From: a virus
Length of the DNA: 64,000 nt
IMG/VR virus record: IMGVR_UViG_3300044977_000123
Coordinates: 59,223 to 123,222 of that record
Strand: one strand, 5' to 3'
Shown: positions 34,801 through 41,858 of the stretch, piece by piece
How the letters are laid out: the number at the start of each line of letters is the position of its first letter
Numbering within the stretch: position 1 is the stretch's first letter
Position numbers and translations under genes: made by a program
The notes under the pieces: generated by a model
What the model was told of the DNA's origin: nothing
The model's database searches: none
The model's input: the letters and a program-made list of their open reading frames with translations, nothing else

Positions 34801-35254
34801 GGAGATCAGCCTGCAGCAGTTCCTCGAGAACATGCAGTGGTCCTGGGACGACACCGGCGAGGCGACACTGACCCTGCAGGCGTCGCCAGTCGACCTGACG
34901 CCATACCAGGTGTTCACGGCGTTCCGGACGACGCTCAACGCGTCGATCGCGCCGGGCGCCACCAGCATCACGATCAACGCTGGGCTCGACAACACGAACC
35001 TCGCGGCGGCGCAGATCCCGTCCGGGCTGCAGCTCGTCCTCAGCCAGAACACCGCGAACGCCGAGACCGTGACAGTGAACCGCGTCGCAGCAACATCAAG
35101 CGGCTGGACAACGTGCGTCATCACCCTCGCGTCGGCGACGGCCAACTCCCACAGCGCCAACGACATCGTGTGCGAAGTCCTGCCGTCCGGCGTCACCAAC
35201 CCGGGCACATGGGACGCCTCGGCTGCCTTCGACGAGACGAACTTCGCCTACTAG
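31823..35254 (+). CDS. Large tail-tip / minor tail protein
   Basis: 1143 aa from GTG 31823. Several beta-sandwich regions can be seen: an N-terminal lectin-like domain (about 1-200), a tail-specific part near 205-300 (ELDQVRAGETSAVLSNTDGL), a CBM-like module near 360-465 (YSASVWVRNVTPSTTVQVAA), and a LamG-like module near 600-760 (HLLVFGWDQATGSVVASQDG). The C-terminal third (QFLENMQWSWDDTGEATLTL) closes it. The position after the tape measure supports a distal tail or receptor-binding role. Confidence 0.75.
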   Translation: MSGPKLSTLSDPFNSGTINTTLWNSITAGTASLDTVNDLVVLAQPTVSGTVNTFGSNTVYDATSSQVYAQVAPVANGAGGTNTVFKLTVDANDSVAIRLAAGVFEVTLQTAGVTVTSTLATYSPDAHRWWRLRESSGTMYADFSQDGFNWSTLWSSTYTWSATAVTFAFQAKATATEVAGNYATIQHVNTMLGGPANMNWPLVEDGWAPIWNCNGGDLPLDQYVALTSRVLQQSSVSRGRQYELDQVRAGETSAVLSNTDGLLDPTNSSGPYYGHIQPYQPWRRRCQWPPTRNLLSQVQATGGDLGGQPLGVINGSNSGPDIFSSTDPTGGSFVASASAWQGGTVIQMAVPTTATAMTSACYTKQAAVSIGTTYSASVWVRNVTPSTTVQVAAAFRWNSAANVITSTSAGTTTTLTGSATAGWTQLTVTGTAPAGTAYATCSVLLVTVPAAACSVQVDGWQMEQAGVPSTWTCPGTWYGLFAGFTEQWQSSWTMGGTYGLVTPTGVDAMALLSQVTLAAPITEEVNAAAPRFLYDLSDPAGSAYATDQTGNCPPAAVSSGKYGSGSWVFGTSITAANLATGVYIGSGGTVATLANPNPGTNLIDGATYLSLGSAGITGPANPGLWTRMIAFRYTGPTPTSRAYIWSAMDSQRSGGFPSGSQILVYLDTTGKPVLFLQGPGGVNVSTYFGGATDCADSNWHLLVFGWDQATGSVVASQDGSTSAYLGPYGSTLTPTGLIADNVGGWVDVTVGNGTAWNYAGDLSYACEWPTFDGTGTMITELYAAWRSACAGESSNARYSRILRYAGYIGQTNIQTGVTMDMGPATDLAGSDALSCLQGVVDTENGAHFVDRYGTVTFQSRANRYNATVPAYTFGENTAAGEWPYEDCQIVLDPTHISSLVQITQNSSNQVFAAQDKTSEVDYFPRTLTRTINAGSTLECQAAADYLLSRYKQPASRISSLVLHPSANPAMWPMCLSLELSTRIAVNRRPPSAPEISLQQFLENMQWSWDDTGEATLTLQASPVDLTPYQVFTAFRTTLNASIAPGATSITINAGLDNTNLAAAQIPSGLQLVLSQNTANAETVTVNRVAATSSGWTTCVITLASATANSHSANDIVCEVLPSGVTNPGTWDASAAFDETNFAY

Positions 35255-35265
35255 CCCACCTCTTC

Positions 35266-35299
35266 GGCCCCGCGCGAGCACTGCTCCGCGGGGCCTTGG
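35266..35299 (+). terminator. Hairpin after the tail-tip gene
   Basis: GGCCCCGCG (35266-35274) pairs with CGCGGGGCC (35287-35295), followed by TTGGCATG and the ribosome-binding site of the next gene. Confidence 0.55.
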
Positions 35300-35316
35300 C
35301 ATGCCCGGAGGCCCCC

Positions 35317-35868
35317 GTGCCGAATCTCCCTGTCCCGACGTTCGCGACCGAGGTTCCGGGCGATCTGTCGACGTCGGCCCTGTACAACGCCGTCGGTTCC
35401 GCTGGCGTCGGCTTCACGATCGCCGTGCCGATCGCGTCGCTCTACCAGACCGTCACGCAGTCGCTCGCGACGAACACCAATACCGCGATCACGTTCGACT
35501 CCGAGTCCGCCGACACCTATGGCGGGCACTCCACCACCAGCAACACGTCCCGCTACGTCGCGCAGATCGCGGGCTACTACGCGATCATCGGAACGATCTG
35601 CTACGCGTTCAACGCGACGGGCTGGCGCAACTGCACCATCGCGAAGAACGGCAGCCTGACGGCCGTGAACGGCGGCTGGGGCGTCGCCCAAGCCACGTCC
35701 AGCACCGGCGCCCTCTCCGGTGTCACCGCCGTCGGCGTCGTCTACATGAACGGGTCCGGGGACTATGTCGAGATCTACGGCGACCAGAACAGCGGCTCCA
35801 CCGTCGCCACGGCCGTCGGCGCGACGATCCAGCAGTGCAGCATGACGCTCTGGTGGATGCATTCGTGA
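35317..35868 (+). CDS. C1q/TNF-like beta-rich virion protein
   Basis: 183 aa from GTG 35317 after GGAGG. The pattern is ITFDSESADTYGGHS, YVAQIAGYYAIIGTICYAFN, WRNCTIAKNGSLTAVNG, then DYVEIYGDQNSGS. This resembles small trimeric jelly-roll heads (C1q-like) found at the tips of phage fibres. Probable receptor-contact protein next to the tail-tip gene. Family is suggested by pattern only. Confidence 0.6.
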   Translation: MPNLPVPTFATEVPGDLSTSALYNAVGSAGVGFTIAVPIASLYQTVTQSLATNTNTAITFDSESADTYGGHSTTSNTSRYVAQIAGYYAIIGTICYAFNATGWRNCTIAKNGSLTAVNGGWGVAQATSSTGALSGVTAVGVVYMNGSGDYVEIYGDQNSGSTVATAVGATIQQCSMTLWWMHS

Positions 35869-35913
35869 TAGGCGCTCCATCGATCAGCGTCACGGCAGGT
35901 GAAGGGGGGCGGC

Positions 35914-36315
35914 GTGCCGGATGGGGTCACTCCTGGCGAGTTGGACCGCAGGCTCCGTGATCACGAGCAGCGTACGGACCGGGTGCACGGCGAGTTGGAT
36001 TCGCGGATCACGGGTGTGGCCCGCGACATGGTGCCGCTCGCGGTGTACCAGACGGCGGAGCGGGCGCGGGATGCGCAGCTGCGCCGGATCGAGCAGGAGC
36101 AGGCGGCGACTGCCTCGCGGCTGCAGCGGGAGATCGAGCAGAGCGTTCAGCACGTGGTCGACAACATGATCAAGCCGCTGGAGGTTCGCCAGACGGCGAC
36201 GGAGCAGCGGCCGTCGATGACAGCAGGCCGGTGGGCTGCGGTGATCCTCGCGGTCGCGGCGGTGCTGACGCTCGTGGTGACGGTGTACGGGACGCTGAAG
36301 GGGGCGGGTAAGTGA
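35914..36315 (+). CDS. Coiled-coil protein with C-terminal membrane anchor
   Basis: 133 aa. GTG 35914 follows AAGGGGGG; GTG 35899 in frame is less likely. Residues 1-95 are charged coiled coil ([40 protein letters not shown]). One membrane segment is at the end ([20 protein letters not shown]). This layout is common just before lysis genes. It could be a holin-like or tail-anchoring protein. Confidence 0.65.
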   Translation: MPDGVTPGELDRRLRDHEQRTDRVHGELDSRITGVARDMVPLAVYQTAERARDAQLRRIEQEQAATASRLQREIEQSVQHVVDNMIKPLEVRQTATEQRPSMTAGRWAAVILAVAAVLTLVVTVYGTLKGAGK

Positions 36316-37058
36316 CGATCCCTGATGCCGTCAGGCCGAGGAAGCCGCGGCGGGAGACTCTCGCGATCGGGGGCAGCCTGGTCCTGCTGCTGCTCCTGGT
36401 GGGTGTGACGATCTGGGCGCTGCGCGTGGCGTCGGATGCGGAGCATCGCGCGGAGGCGAGCCAGTCGGCTGATGCTGCGGCGATCAGCCAGCTGTCGACG
36501 GCTCTGGATCAGACGCGGACGCAGCTGCAGGAGCATGGCGTGACGCCGAAGGCACCACCCCCGGCGACGATCATCCAGGCGATTCCGGGGGCTGCGGGCG
36601 CGGTCGGGCCTGCGGGTCCGGCGGGGAGTCCAGGCGCGGCTGGGGCGACAGGTCCCGTCGGGCCTGCGGGCGTCCAGGGCAAGACCGGGGCCACCGGCGC
36701 GACCGGCTCGACGGGTGCCACTGGGGCAACGGGCTTGGCCGGCGCCACGGGCCCCGTGGGGCCGGCTGGCGCGACTGGCGCTCAGGGCCCGTCCGGCACA
36801 CCGGGATCCCAGGGGCCCGCGGGTCCGCCTCCGTCGTCGTGGACGTGGTCCTGGACGGATTCGTCGGGCACGACGCACACGTACGCCTGCACGCAGACCG
36901 CGTCGGGTGCGACGACGTACAGCTGCACGGAGACCGGGACGTCCACGCCGTCGTCGCCGCCGAGCCCCAGTCCGTCACCGTCGCCGTCCGCATCGACGGC
37001 GCCGGCGCAGCAGGCGGCGAAGCGCGGCAACACGATCGTCTCGACCGGCCCGAAGTAG
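36312..37058 (+). CDS. Membrane-anchored collagen-like protein
   Basis: 248 aa. GTG 36312 overlaps the previous stop. A basic start precedes one membrane helix ([20 protein letters not shown]), a short coiled coil ([20 protein letters not shown]) and about 26 collagen Gly-x-y triplets ([20 protein letters not shown] and onward). A Trp/Thr/Cys-bearing module ([20 protein letters not shown]) and a Ser-Pro tail follow. Collagen repeats are usual in phage fibres, but the N-terminal anchor points to the cell envelope. Confidence 0.75.
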   Translation: MTIPDAVRPRKPRRETLAIGGSLVLLLLLVGVTIWALRVASDAEHRAEASQSADAAAISQLSTALDQTRTQLQEHGVTPKAPPPATIIQAIPGAAGAVGPAGPAGSPGAAGATGPVGPAGVQGKTGATGATGSTGATGATGLAGATGPVGPAGATGAQGPSGTPGSQGPAGPPPSSWTWSWTDSSGTTHTYACTQTASGATTYSCTETGTSTPSSPPSPSPSPSPSASTAPAQQAAKRGNTIVSTGPK

Positions 37059-37070
37059 TCAACCCTCCTC

Positions 37071-37089
37071 CCCGACGCTCCCCGTCGGG
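37071..37089 (+). terminator. Small hairpin between lysis-region genes
   Basis: CCCGACG (37071-37077) pairs with CGTCGGG (37083-37089), followed by CCTCACCCATG. Confidence 0.4.
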
Positions 37090-37113
37090 CCTCACCCATG
37101 CCCGGAGAGCCAC

Positions 37114-37512
37114 ATGTCCGATGCCCAGCCCGCTGCAGCGCCGGGTCTGATCGCCCGTTTCAATGAGAGCTTTGCCCGTCACGCCACTCTGGTGTTCGGG
37201 ACGATGGGCATGTTCTACGTGTTCGCCCTGTACTCGCTGCTGCCGATCGCCGACCCGAAGCACCAGGTGACGTACCTGCTCTGGAGCAACGCGGCGCAGC
37301 TCGTTGCACTCCCGTTGATCATGGTGGGGACGAACATCCTCGGCCGTGACTCCGAGCGCCGTGCCGCCGAGACGCACGACGCGGTGATGGAGGAGTTGGC
37401 GATCCTGCGCCGCGAGCACGCCCAGTCGGCGCAGCAAACTGCCGAGCTGCATGCCCTGACCGTCGAGGGGCGTCTTCCGGAGCGTGCGATCCGTCCGGAC
37501 GGCACCGAGTGA
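37114..37512 (+). CDS. Membrane protein with two TM segments (holin candidate)
   Basis: 132 aa from ATG 37114 with GGAGAG upstream. Two hydrophobic segments (ATLVFGTMGMFYVFALYSLL and LLWSNAAQLVALPLIMVGTN) are followed by a charged coiled-coil end (HDAVMEELAILRREHAQSAQ). Size, topology and position fit a holin or a modulator of membrane permeabilisation. Confidence 0.6.
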   Translation: MSDAQPAAAPGLIARFNESFARHATLVFGTMGMFYVFALYSLLPIADPKHQVTYLLWSNAAQLVALPLIMVGTNILGRDSERRAAETHDAVMEELAILRREHAQSAQQTAELHALTVEGRLPERAIRPDGTE

Positions 37513-37703
37513 CTCCGGTCGCGATGGTGTCGCTGCTCGTCGGCGTCGCGACGATCCTCGTCCTGGTCGGCAAGGTCGGGCGCTGGATGGGCACCGTCGA
37601 GGAGCATCTGCAGCGCCAGGACGAGGCCCTCGCCGCACAGGACAAGACCCTGGCCGCACAGGACACGGTCCTCGACGAACTGCGCGAACGCCAACCTCGC
37701 TGA
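37509..37703 (+). CDS. Small single-TM protein (holin candidate)
   Basis: 64 aa. GTG 37509 overlaps the previous stop. One membrane helix (VAMVSLLVGVATILVLVGKV) precedes a coiled coil with the repeat ALAAQDKTLAAQD. Small single-TM proteins paired with a two-TM partner are a common actinophage holin arrangement. Confidence 0.6.
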   Translation: MTPVAMVSLLVGVATILVLVGKVGRWMGTVEEHLQRQDEALAAQDKTLAAQDTVLDELRERQPR

Positions 37704-37718
37704 CGCCCCCGATCTTCC

Positions 37719-37745
37719 GCCCCGTGCCTGCTGGCCGGGGCTTTC
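37719..37745 (+). terminator. Hairpin after the holin-like pair
   Basis: GCCCCG (37719-37724) pairs with CGGGGC (37736-37741) and is followed by TTTCTG. Confidence 0.5.
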
Positions 37746-37774
37746 TGCTGTCCACCCTCGCCCCGGAGGCCTTC

Positions 37775-38644
37775 ATGTCTCGTCCCCCGATCAAGTTCAG
37801 GGGTGGCCGGCTGCCTGCGCAGCCCGGCCGTCCGCATCTCAAGCTCGGCGCGTACCTCGACCACGATCGTCTGCCCGCTGCCCCGGCTTCGGCGGACTGG
37901 GTGTCGAAGGTCCCCGCGTCGGCGTGGGGAATTCTTGGGAACCAGGAGTGGGGAGACTGTACCTGCGCGGGCGTCGCCCATAAGCGCATCGGCGACGTGT
38001 ACGCCAACCGGGATGAGATCCTGCCGGTCACCACGACCGAGACGCTCGCTCTGTACTCGGCGATCACGGGCTTCAATCCGAACGCCGGCCCGTCGGGTGA
38101 CAACCCAACCGATCAGGGCGCGTCGTGCCAGTCGGTGCTGGAGTTCTGGCACGCGAACGGCTTTCTCGGCGAGAAGATCGTTGCCTTTGCGAAGGTCGAC
38201 CTCAGCAACCTTGCCGAGGTCAAGCAGGCCATCGCGATCTTCGGGCAGTTGTACTGCGGCCTGCAGGTACCGCAGTCCGCCGAGAACCAGACCAACGCGG
38301 GCGAGTCGTGGACGGTCGTGCCCGGTTCGCCGAACCTCGGCGGCCACTGCATGACCATCGGCGCGTACGACGCCAATGGGCCGAGCGGGATCACCTGGGG
38401 CCAGCTGCAGGAGATGACCTGGGAGTTCTTCACCGCCCAGTTCGACGAGTGCTGGGTTCTCGTCACCCCGGACTTCATCGCCGCGAACGGCACCGACGTG
38501 CAGGGCCTGTCGCTGTACCAGCTCGGCGCGGACTGGTCCGCACTGACCGGGCACCCGAACCCCGTGCCGGAGCCGGGCGTTGCACCGCACCACCGGTCGC
38601 TGGCGGACGAGATGCGGGCATGGCTGGAGGCGATGGGCCTGTGA
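37775..38644 (+). CDS. Papain-like cysteine peptidase-like protein
   Basis: 289 aa from ATG 37775 with CGGAGG upstream. GNQEWGDCTCAGVAHKRIGD resembles the papain nucleophile region (Q..x-C at the head of a helix). SCQSVLEFWHANGF and NLGGHCMTIGAYDANGPSG, the latter with a candidate catalytic His before a hydrophobic strand, continue the papain-like order. WEFFTAQFDECWVLVTPDF ends the domain. Between holin and lysin genes it might cut peptidoglycan cross-bridges or act at the tail. Catalysis is inferred from motif order only. Confidence 0.6.
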   Translation: MSRPPIKFRGGRLPAQPGRPHLKLGAYLDHDRLPAAPASADWVSKVPASAWGILGNQEWGDCTCAGVAHKRIGDVYANRDEILPVTTTETLALYSAITGFNPNAGPSGDNPTDQGASCQSVLEFWHANGFLGEKIVAFAKVDLSNLAEVKQAIAIFGQLYCGLQVPQSAENQTNAGESWTVVPGSPNLGGHCMTIGAYDANGPSGITWGQLQEMTWEFFTAQFDECWVLVTPDFIAANGTDVQGLSLYQLGADWSALTGHPNPVPEPGVAPHHRSLADEMRAWLEAMGL

Positions 38645-38647
38645 CAC

Positions 38648-39322
38648 CTACGCCGCTGCCGCCCTGCCTTGTCGCCACCGAAGGTGATAGCACGCGCGAC
38701 AAAGGCCGAGAGCATGGTGTTTCAGATCTGGATGACAGTCGGCCATGCGGCGCGGATAGGAACGGAATGCTCCGCCATGTGCATCGCAGTGGTCCTGCGG
38801 CGTGAGAGCTAGCTGGAGGTTTTCAAGGCGATTGTCCGTCTTGATCCCATTGCGGTGATGTATCTGTGCACCCGCCGGAATCTCGCCGTTCGCCTTCGCC
38901 CAGAGGTAACGATGCTCCAGCAGGTCGCGGCCGTCTGGGAATCGAAGGTAGACGTACCCGTTCGCCCCGACCTTCCGAACAATGCTCGTTCGGCGCTGCA
39001 GTTGGTTCTTATAGCGGTGAAAGCACTTTCGGGAGCAGAACTTCACCCGTGTACGACGGTTCAGGAACTCGACCCCGCAGACGACACAGTCTCTTGGAGT
39101 TCCTATCGACCGCACCTTGCCGTGCAGGGGATGCGCAGGCCCGCTGACGTAGCGGACGCATCCCTTCGAGCAGTACTTGCCATTTCCCTTGATGAGAACT
39201 GACGGCTTCACATGGAAACGCTTGCCGCAGGTCTCGCAGGTTGCATTATCCACCGCCGCAGGACGGGAGCCCATCCGTGACCAAGAGCGTGCCTGCCCAT
39301 CGGCAGAAAGTTTCGCACTCAT
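38648..39322 (-). CDS. HNH homing endonuclease
   Basis: 224 aa on the minus strand. ATG 39322 has AGGGAA close upstream. Two Cys pairs (CETCGKRF with YCSKGC, then CVVCGVEF with FCSRKC) form zinc fingers. An HNH core of the HNH_3 type follows: YLWAKANGEIPAGAQIHHRN and GIKTDNRLENLQLAL. The C-terminus has one more CxxC (LCRACYHL). It is the only minus-strand gene in a plus-strand operon and is probably a mobile insert. Its first 46 bases overlap the start of the opposite gene. Confidence 0.8.
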   Translation of the reverse strand: MSAKLSADGQARSWSRMGSRPAAVDNATCETCGKRFHVKPSVLIKGNGKYCSKGCVRYVSGPAHPLHGKVRSIGTPRDCVVCGVEFLNRRTRVKFCSRKCFHRYKNQLQRRTSIVRKVGANGYVYLRFPDGRDLLEHRYLWAKANGEIPAGAQIHHRNGIKTDNRLENLQLALTPQDHCDAHGGAFRSYPRRMADCHPDLKHHALGLCRACYHLRWRQGRAAAA

Positions 39323-39711
39323 ATTCCCTATATTACCCGCCTCACCCGGCCCGCGAGGACGATCCGCACTATCGCGACTTCGAGCACTTCCGCAGGGCAA
39401 CAAAGGAGACCGCACAGTGCGCCATTGGCGCACATAGGCAGGACTTTTCCGAGTGCTCCCTAGAGGAGCCCCTAGAGCTCCATCATGCACACGTGGAATT
39501 CAGCCTGCAGAACGGCGTGGATCTGACCTGGCTGGAGCAGGATTATCCGGGGATATCCAATCCTGACGAGGTCGGCTCCTGGGTGGAGAGTGCCCAGAAT
39601 CTCCAGTGGCTCTGCCTTCGCCACCACCGTGGCCTCGACGGCGTACATAAGCTCTCCGCCTCGGACTTCGAGGCCATGAAGTACGTCAGGGGGCTGATCG
39701 CCGATGCCTGA
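39277..39711 (+). CDS. HNH-like protein
   Basis: 144 aa from GTG 39277, with GGGAG at 7 bases. LELHHAHVEFSLQNGVDL gives the His pair, and SAQNLQWLCLRHHRGLDGVH gives the Asn and final His of an HNH fold. The first Cys of a zinc site (AQCAIGAH) is present. In actinophages such proteins occur near lysin or packaging genes. Its start is covered by the antisense N-terminus of the homing endonuclease. Nuclease activity is likely but unproven. Confidence 0.65.
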   Translation: MTKSVPAHRQKVSHSYSLYYPPHPAREDDPHYRDFEHFRRATKETAQCAIGAHRQDFSECSLEEPLELHHAHVEFSLQNGVDLTWLEQDYPGISNPDEVGSWVESAQNLQWLCLRHHRGLDGVHKLSASDFEAMKYVRGLIADA

Positions 39712-39991
39712 CCCGGACCTCTACCGCGAGCGCGCCCATCTGGTCGCGCATCTTGCCGCGGTGTACCCGTCGGCGATCGGCGTGGATCCGTCGGAGCCGG
39801 ACTGGCCGGTGGTGTACATCTCGACGGAGGCGGGCCAGTTGAGTTGGCATATAGCCCCGGCCGACCTGCCGCTGTTCTCCCACGTCCCGCGCTCTGCTGA
39901 CGCGAAGTGGGATGGCCATTCGACCGAGCTGAAGTATCAGCGGCTGGACCGGCTGACCCGCACCATCGCAGCGAGAGGAGCGACGCCATGA
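39704..39991 (+). CDS. Hypothetical protein
   Basis: 95 aa from ATG 39704, overlapping the previous gene by 8 bases. Pattern AHLVAHLAAVYPSAIGVDPS, VVYISTEAGQLSWHIAPADL and a C-terminal STELKYQRLDRLTRTIA. WHIAPADLPLF is reminiscent of small phage proteins found next to lysins. No function assigned. Confidence 0.6.
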   Translation: MPDPDLYRERAHLVAHLAAVYPSAIGVDPSEPDWPVVYISTEAGQLSWHIAPADLPLFSHVPRSADAKWDGHSTELKYQRLDRLTRTIAARGATP

Positions 39992-40734
39992 GGCAGATGT
40001 TCGACTCGATCGACGCCTCGCAGATCCCGGCCGACGCGCAGATGGTCGCCGGCTACGTGAACGGCATCTATGCCTGGTCAGCTGCGGACTGGGCGCGGTT
40101 CCCGCATGCGGTGCACGTCACGGTGACGGTGAACGCGGGCGGCTCGGCGGACGTCCTGGACGTCGAGAACGGTGACGCGAGTCCGGCCGAGGCGCCGGGG
40201 TGGATTGCGGCGCATCCGAACGGCTCGATCTACTGCGACTCGTCGACGTGGCCCGCGGTGAGGGCGGCGTTCGGCTCCCGTCCGCTGCCGCCGTTCTGGA
40301 TCGCCAACTACAACGGTGACGCCTCGTCGATCCCGGCGGGCGCGGTGGCTGCCCAGTATGAGGACGCTGGCCCGTACGACCTGTCCGTCGTTGCTGACTA
40401 CTGGCCGGGCGTTGACCCGGCACCTTCTCCCTCGCCGCCGCCTGTTCCTTCGGAGGACATTGTGACCCCTGCAGATGCTCAGTTGTTCGTGTCGACGCTG
40501 ATGGCGACGAAGGTCGCGGAGGCGGGTGACCCGGCCCCGAATACGAGGACGGTGCTGGAGCTGTTCGCGTACCTGGACCAGCACTACCACGTCCTCGCGC
40601 AGCAGAACACAGCCCTGGCCGCGCAGGTGACTGCCTTGTCGGCGGCGCTGGCTGCGGTCGCGAAGGGCGAGACTGCGGTGGTGGAGGCGGCGGTGACGGC
40701 CGCGCTGAAGGCGGCCGGGCACGCGGCGGCGTAG
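39988..40734 (+). CDS. Endolysin, GH25-like N-terminal domain
   Basis: 248 aa. ATG 39988 overlaps the previous stop (ATGA) and has AGAGGAG upstream. Residues 1-150 follow the GH25-like/DUF1906 pattern: MFDSIDASQIPADAQMVAGY, then VLDVENGDASPAEAPGWIAA (acidic pair DVE), a YCDSSTWPAVRAAF strand, and the closing YDLSVVADYWPGVD. A Pro/Ser linker leads to an Ala-rich helical tail (about 165-248), probably for oligomerisation or wall binding. It would cut cell-wall glycan at lysis. The exact catalytic residues are not certain. Confidence 0.72.
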   Translation: MRQMFDSIDASQIPADAQMVAGYVNGIYAWSAADWARFPHAVHVTVTVNAGGSADVLDVENGDASPAEAPGWIAAHPNGSIYCDSSTWPAVRAAFGSRPLPPFWIANYNGDASSIPAGAVAAQYEDAGPYDLSVVADYWPGVDPAPSPSPPPVPSEDIVTPADAQLFVSTLMATKVAEAGDPAPNTRTVLELFAYLDQHYHVLAQQNTALAAQVTALSAALAAVAKGETAVVEAAVTAALKAAGHAAA

Positions 40735-40894
40735 CCTGTTCCTGGGTGAGCTAGCCCACCGCGTGGACGCAGCGCCTTGGCCGGGCATGCTGCGGGTGCA
40801 GCCTCCAAGCGACCTGTCCGGTTTCCGCGCGCCGGAGTGGTCTTTCCCGTCACCGGATCCGGGGGTCGATGCCTCCCCGTGGCGCGAGCAGGTG

Positions 40895-40918
40895 GCCCGT
40901 CGTCTTCGGACGGCGGGC
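40895..40918 (+). terminator. TTCG-capped hairpin 1
   Basis: GCCCGTCGTC (40895-40904) pairs with GACGGCGGGC (40909-40918, one G-T pair) around a TTCG loop. Likely terminator for the lysis operon ending at 40734. Confidence 0.55.
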
Positions 40919-41074
40919 TGCGCTGTCTGCGACGTAGTCTGTTCCTGTCCGGCGGGACGAGGCAGATCACCTTGGCGCGCGAACGCTGGGCATGGTCTGC
41001 CGGGATCGTCGGGACCAGGCGACTGGACCCGCCGCCTTCGTGGCGGTTGTGGCACCCGGAGACTGTGAGCGCTC

Positions 41075-41104
41075 GGGCCGTCGCCTCTTCGGAGGCGGCG
41101 GCCC
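41075..41104 (+). terminator. TTCG-capped hairpin 2
   Basis: GGGCCGTCGCCTC (41075-41087) pairs over 13 bp with GAGGCGGCGGCCC (41092-41104) around TTCG, followed by GTTCTGCTGTTTCTG. The T-rich tail makes this the best plus-strand terminator of the three. Confidence 0.65.
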
Positions 41105-41310
41105 GTTCTGCTGTTTCTGCTGGTCGCCCAGCCTGCTGATCTGCGTAACCTGGCCCAGTCCTGCTGCCAATAGATGCGTCCGCGTCCCAGTTCACCGCTT
41201 CGGCTGGCCGTGACTGCTCGCGCCCTCGTAGGCTGGCGCTACTTCCTTCGGGCTGTGGGCACTGACTCCGTCCTGCACGTCGCGGTCGCCTGTTGGCGCA
41301 GGCCCGCATT

Positions 41311-41340
41311 GCCCCGTTCCTGCTTCGGCAGGGGCGGGGC
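41311..41340. terminator. TTCG-capped hairpin 3, beside the end of the minus-strand operon
   Basis: GCCCCGTTCCTGC (41311-41323) pairs over 13 bp with GCAGGGGCGGGGC (41328-41340) around TTCG. It lies six bases beyond the stop of the minus-strand HNH gene and so may end that operon, although the stable TTCG loop exists only in plus-strand RNA. Confidence 0.55.
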
Positions 41341-41346
41341 CTTCTG

Positions 41347-41772
41347 TCATGCCTGGATGGCGCCGTGGTCCAAAGCTCCAGGCGTTCGCTCGTCCTGCGC
41401 GTTCCACGTGTTGCACCACAGGCACGCCCAGGCCAGGTTGGCGGGTGCGTTGCGGGCGTCTCCGGCCTGCTGGTCGACGTGTTCCAGGCTGCCTATTCTG
41501 CGGCCTACTGGTGCCCATGGTGCCGGACCTCCGGTGGCAGGGTTGGATGGGCGTCCTTCGACGGCTAGTGATCCGCAGTAGCAGCAGCGGCCTTTGGCTG
41601 CGGACATGATGGCCCAGACTTGGTCGGCGCTGACGCGGCCACCTCCTCGCCCTGGGCGCCCGGGGTAGCGGTTGGCGACCTTGGCTTTGCGGGCGCACCA
41701 TGCGAGGCGCTCGGTCTCGGTGGTGCGGCCGAGGTATTCGTCCCAGGTCATGTAGGCGGGCGTGGGCAGCAT
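41347..41772 (-). CDS. HNH endonuclease-like protein
   Basis: 141 aa on the minus strand from ATG 41772, or ATG 41751; neither has a clear ribosome-binding site. A basic N-terminal part with a Gly-rich turn (RYPGRPGRGGGRVSADQVWA) precedes an HNH core: RCCYCGSL, then RIGSLEHVDQQAGDARNAPA and NLAWACLWCNTWN. The two Cys pairs and the E-H-V give the usual zinc-supported nuclease fold. Last gene of the minus-strand Ku operon. Confidence 0.7.
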   Translation of the reverse strand: MLPTPAYMTWDEYLGRTTETERLAWCARKAKVANRYPGRPGRGGGRVSADQVWAIMSAAKGRCCYCGSLAVEGRPSNPATGGPAPWAPVGRRIGSLEHVDQQAGDARNAPANLAWACLWCNTWNAQDERTPGALDHGAIQA

Positions 41773-41858
41773 GAATGCATTGTGGCCGTCGGCCTGAAGC
41801 TCTGTCTGCTACTTGCCCCCGGCTCCGGCCGGGTGGGGGCGCTTCTTTGCGTTCCGGA

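Larger units (their letters stand above)
40735..41346 (+). other. Non-coding stretch between converging operons
   Basis: 612 bases without a convincing gene. It lies between the plus-strand lysis operon and the minus-strand Ku operon. It holds three stem-loops, each capped by TTCG on the plus strand, and two copies of GTAGYCTGTTCCTG (40731-40744 and 40934-40947), the first overlapping the endolysin stop. Related strings are GTAACCTG near 41145 and GTAGGCTG at 41228. The TAG-N-CT part resembles an actinomycete -10 box, but I find no matching -35. Confidence 0.5.

Noticed and set aside
36590-36830. CRISPR-like or satellite repeat
   Set aside because: The short repeats are in frame and encode collagen Gly-x-y triplets; there are no spacers.
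40763-41139. Plus-strand open frames in the gene-free stretch
   Set aside because: They cross the stable hairpins, lack ribosome sites and show no coherent protein pattern.
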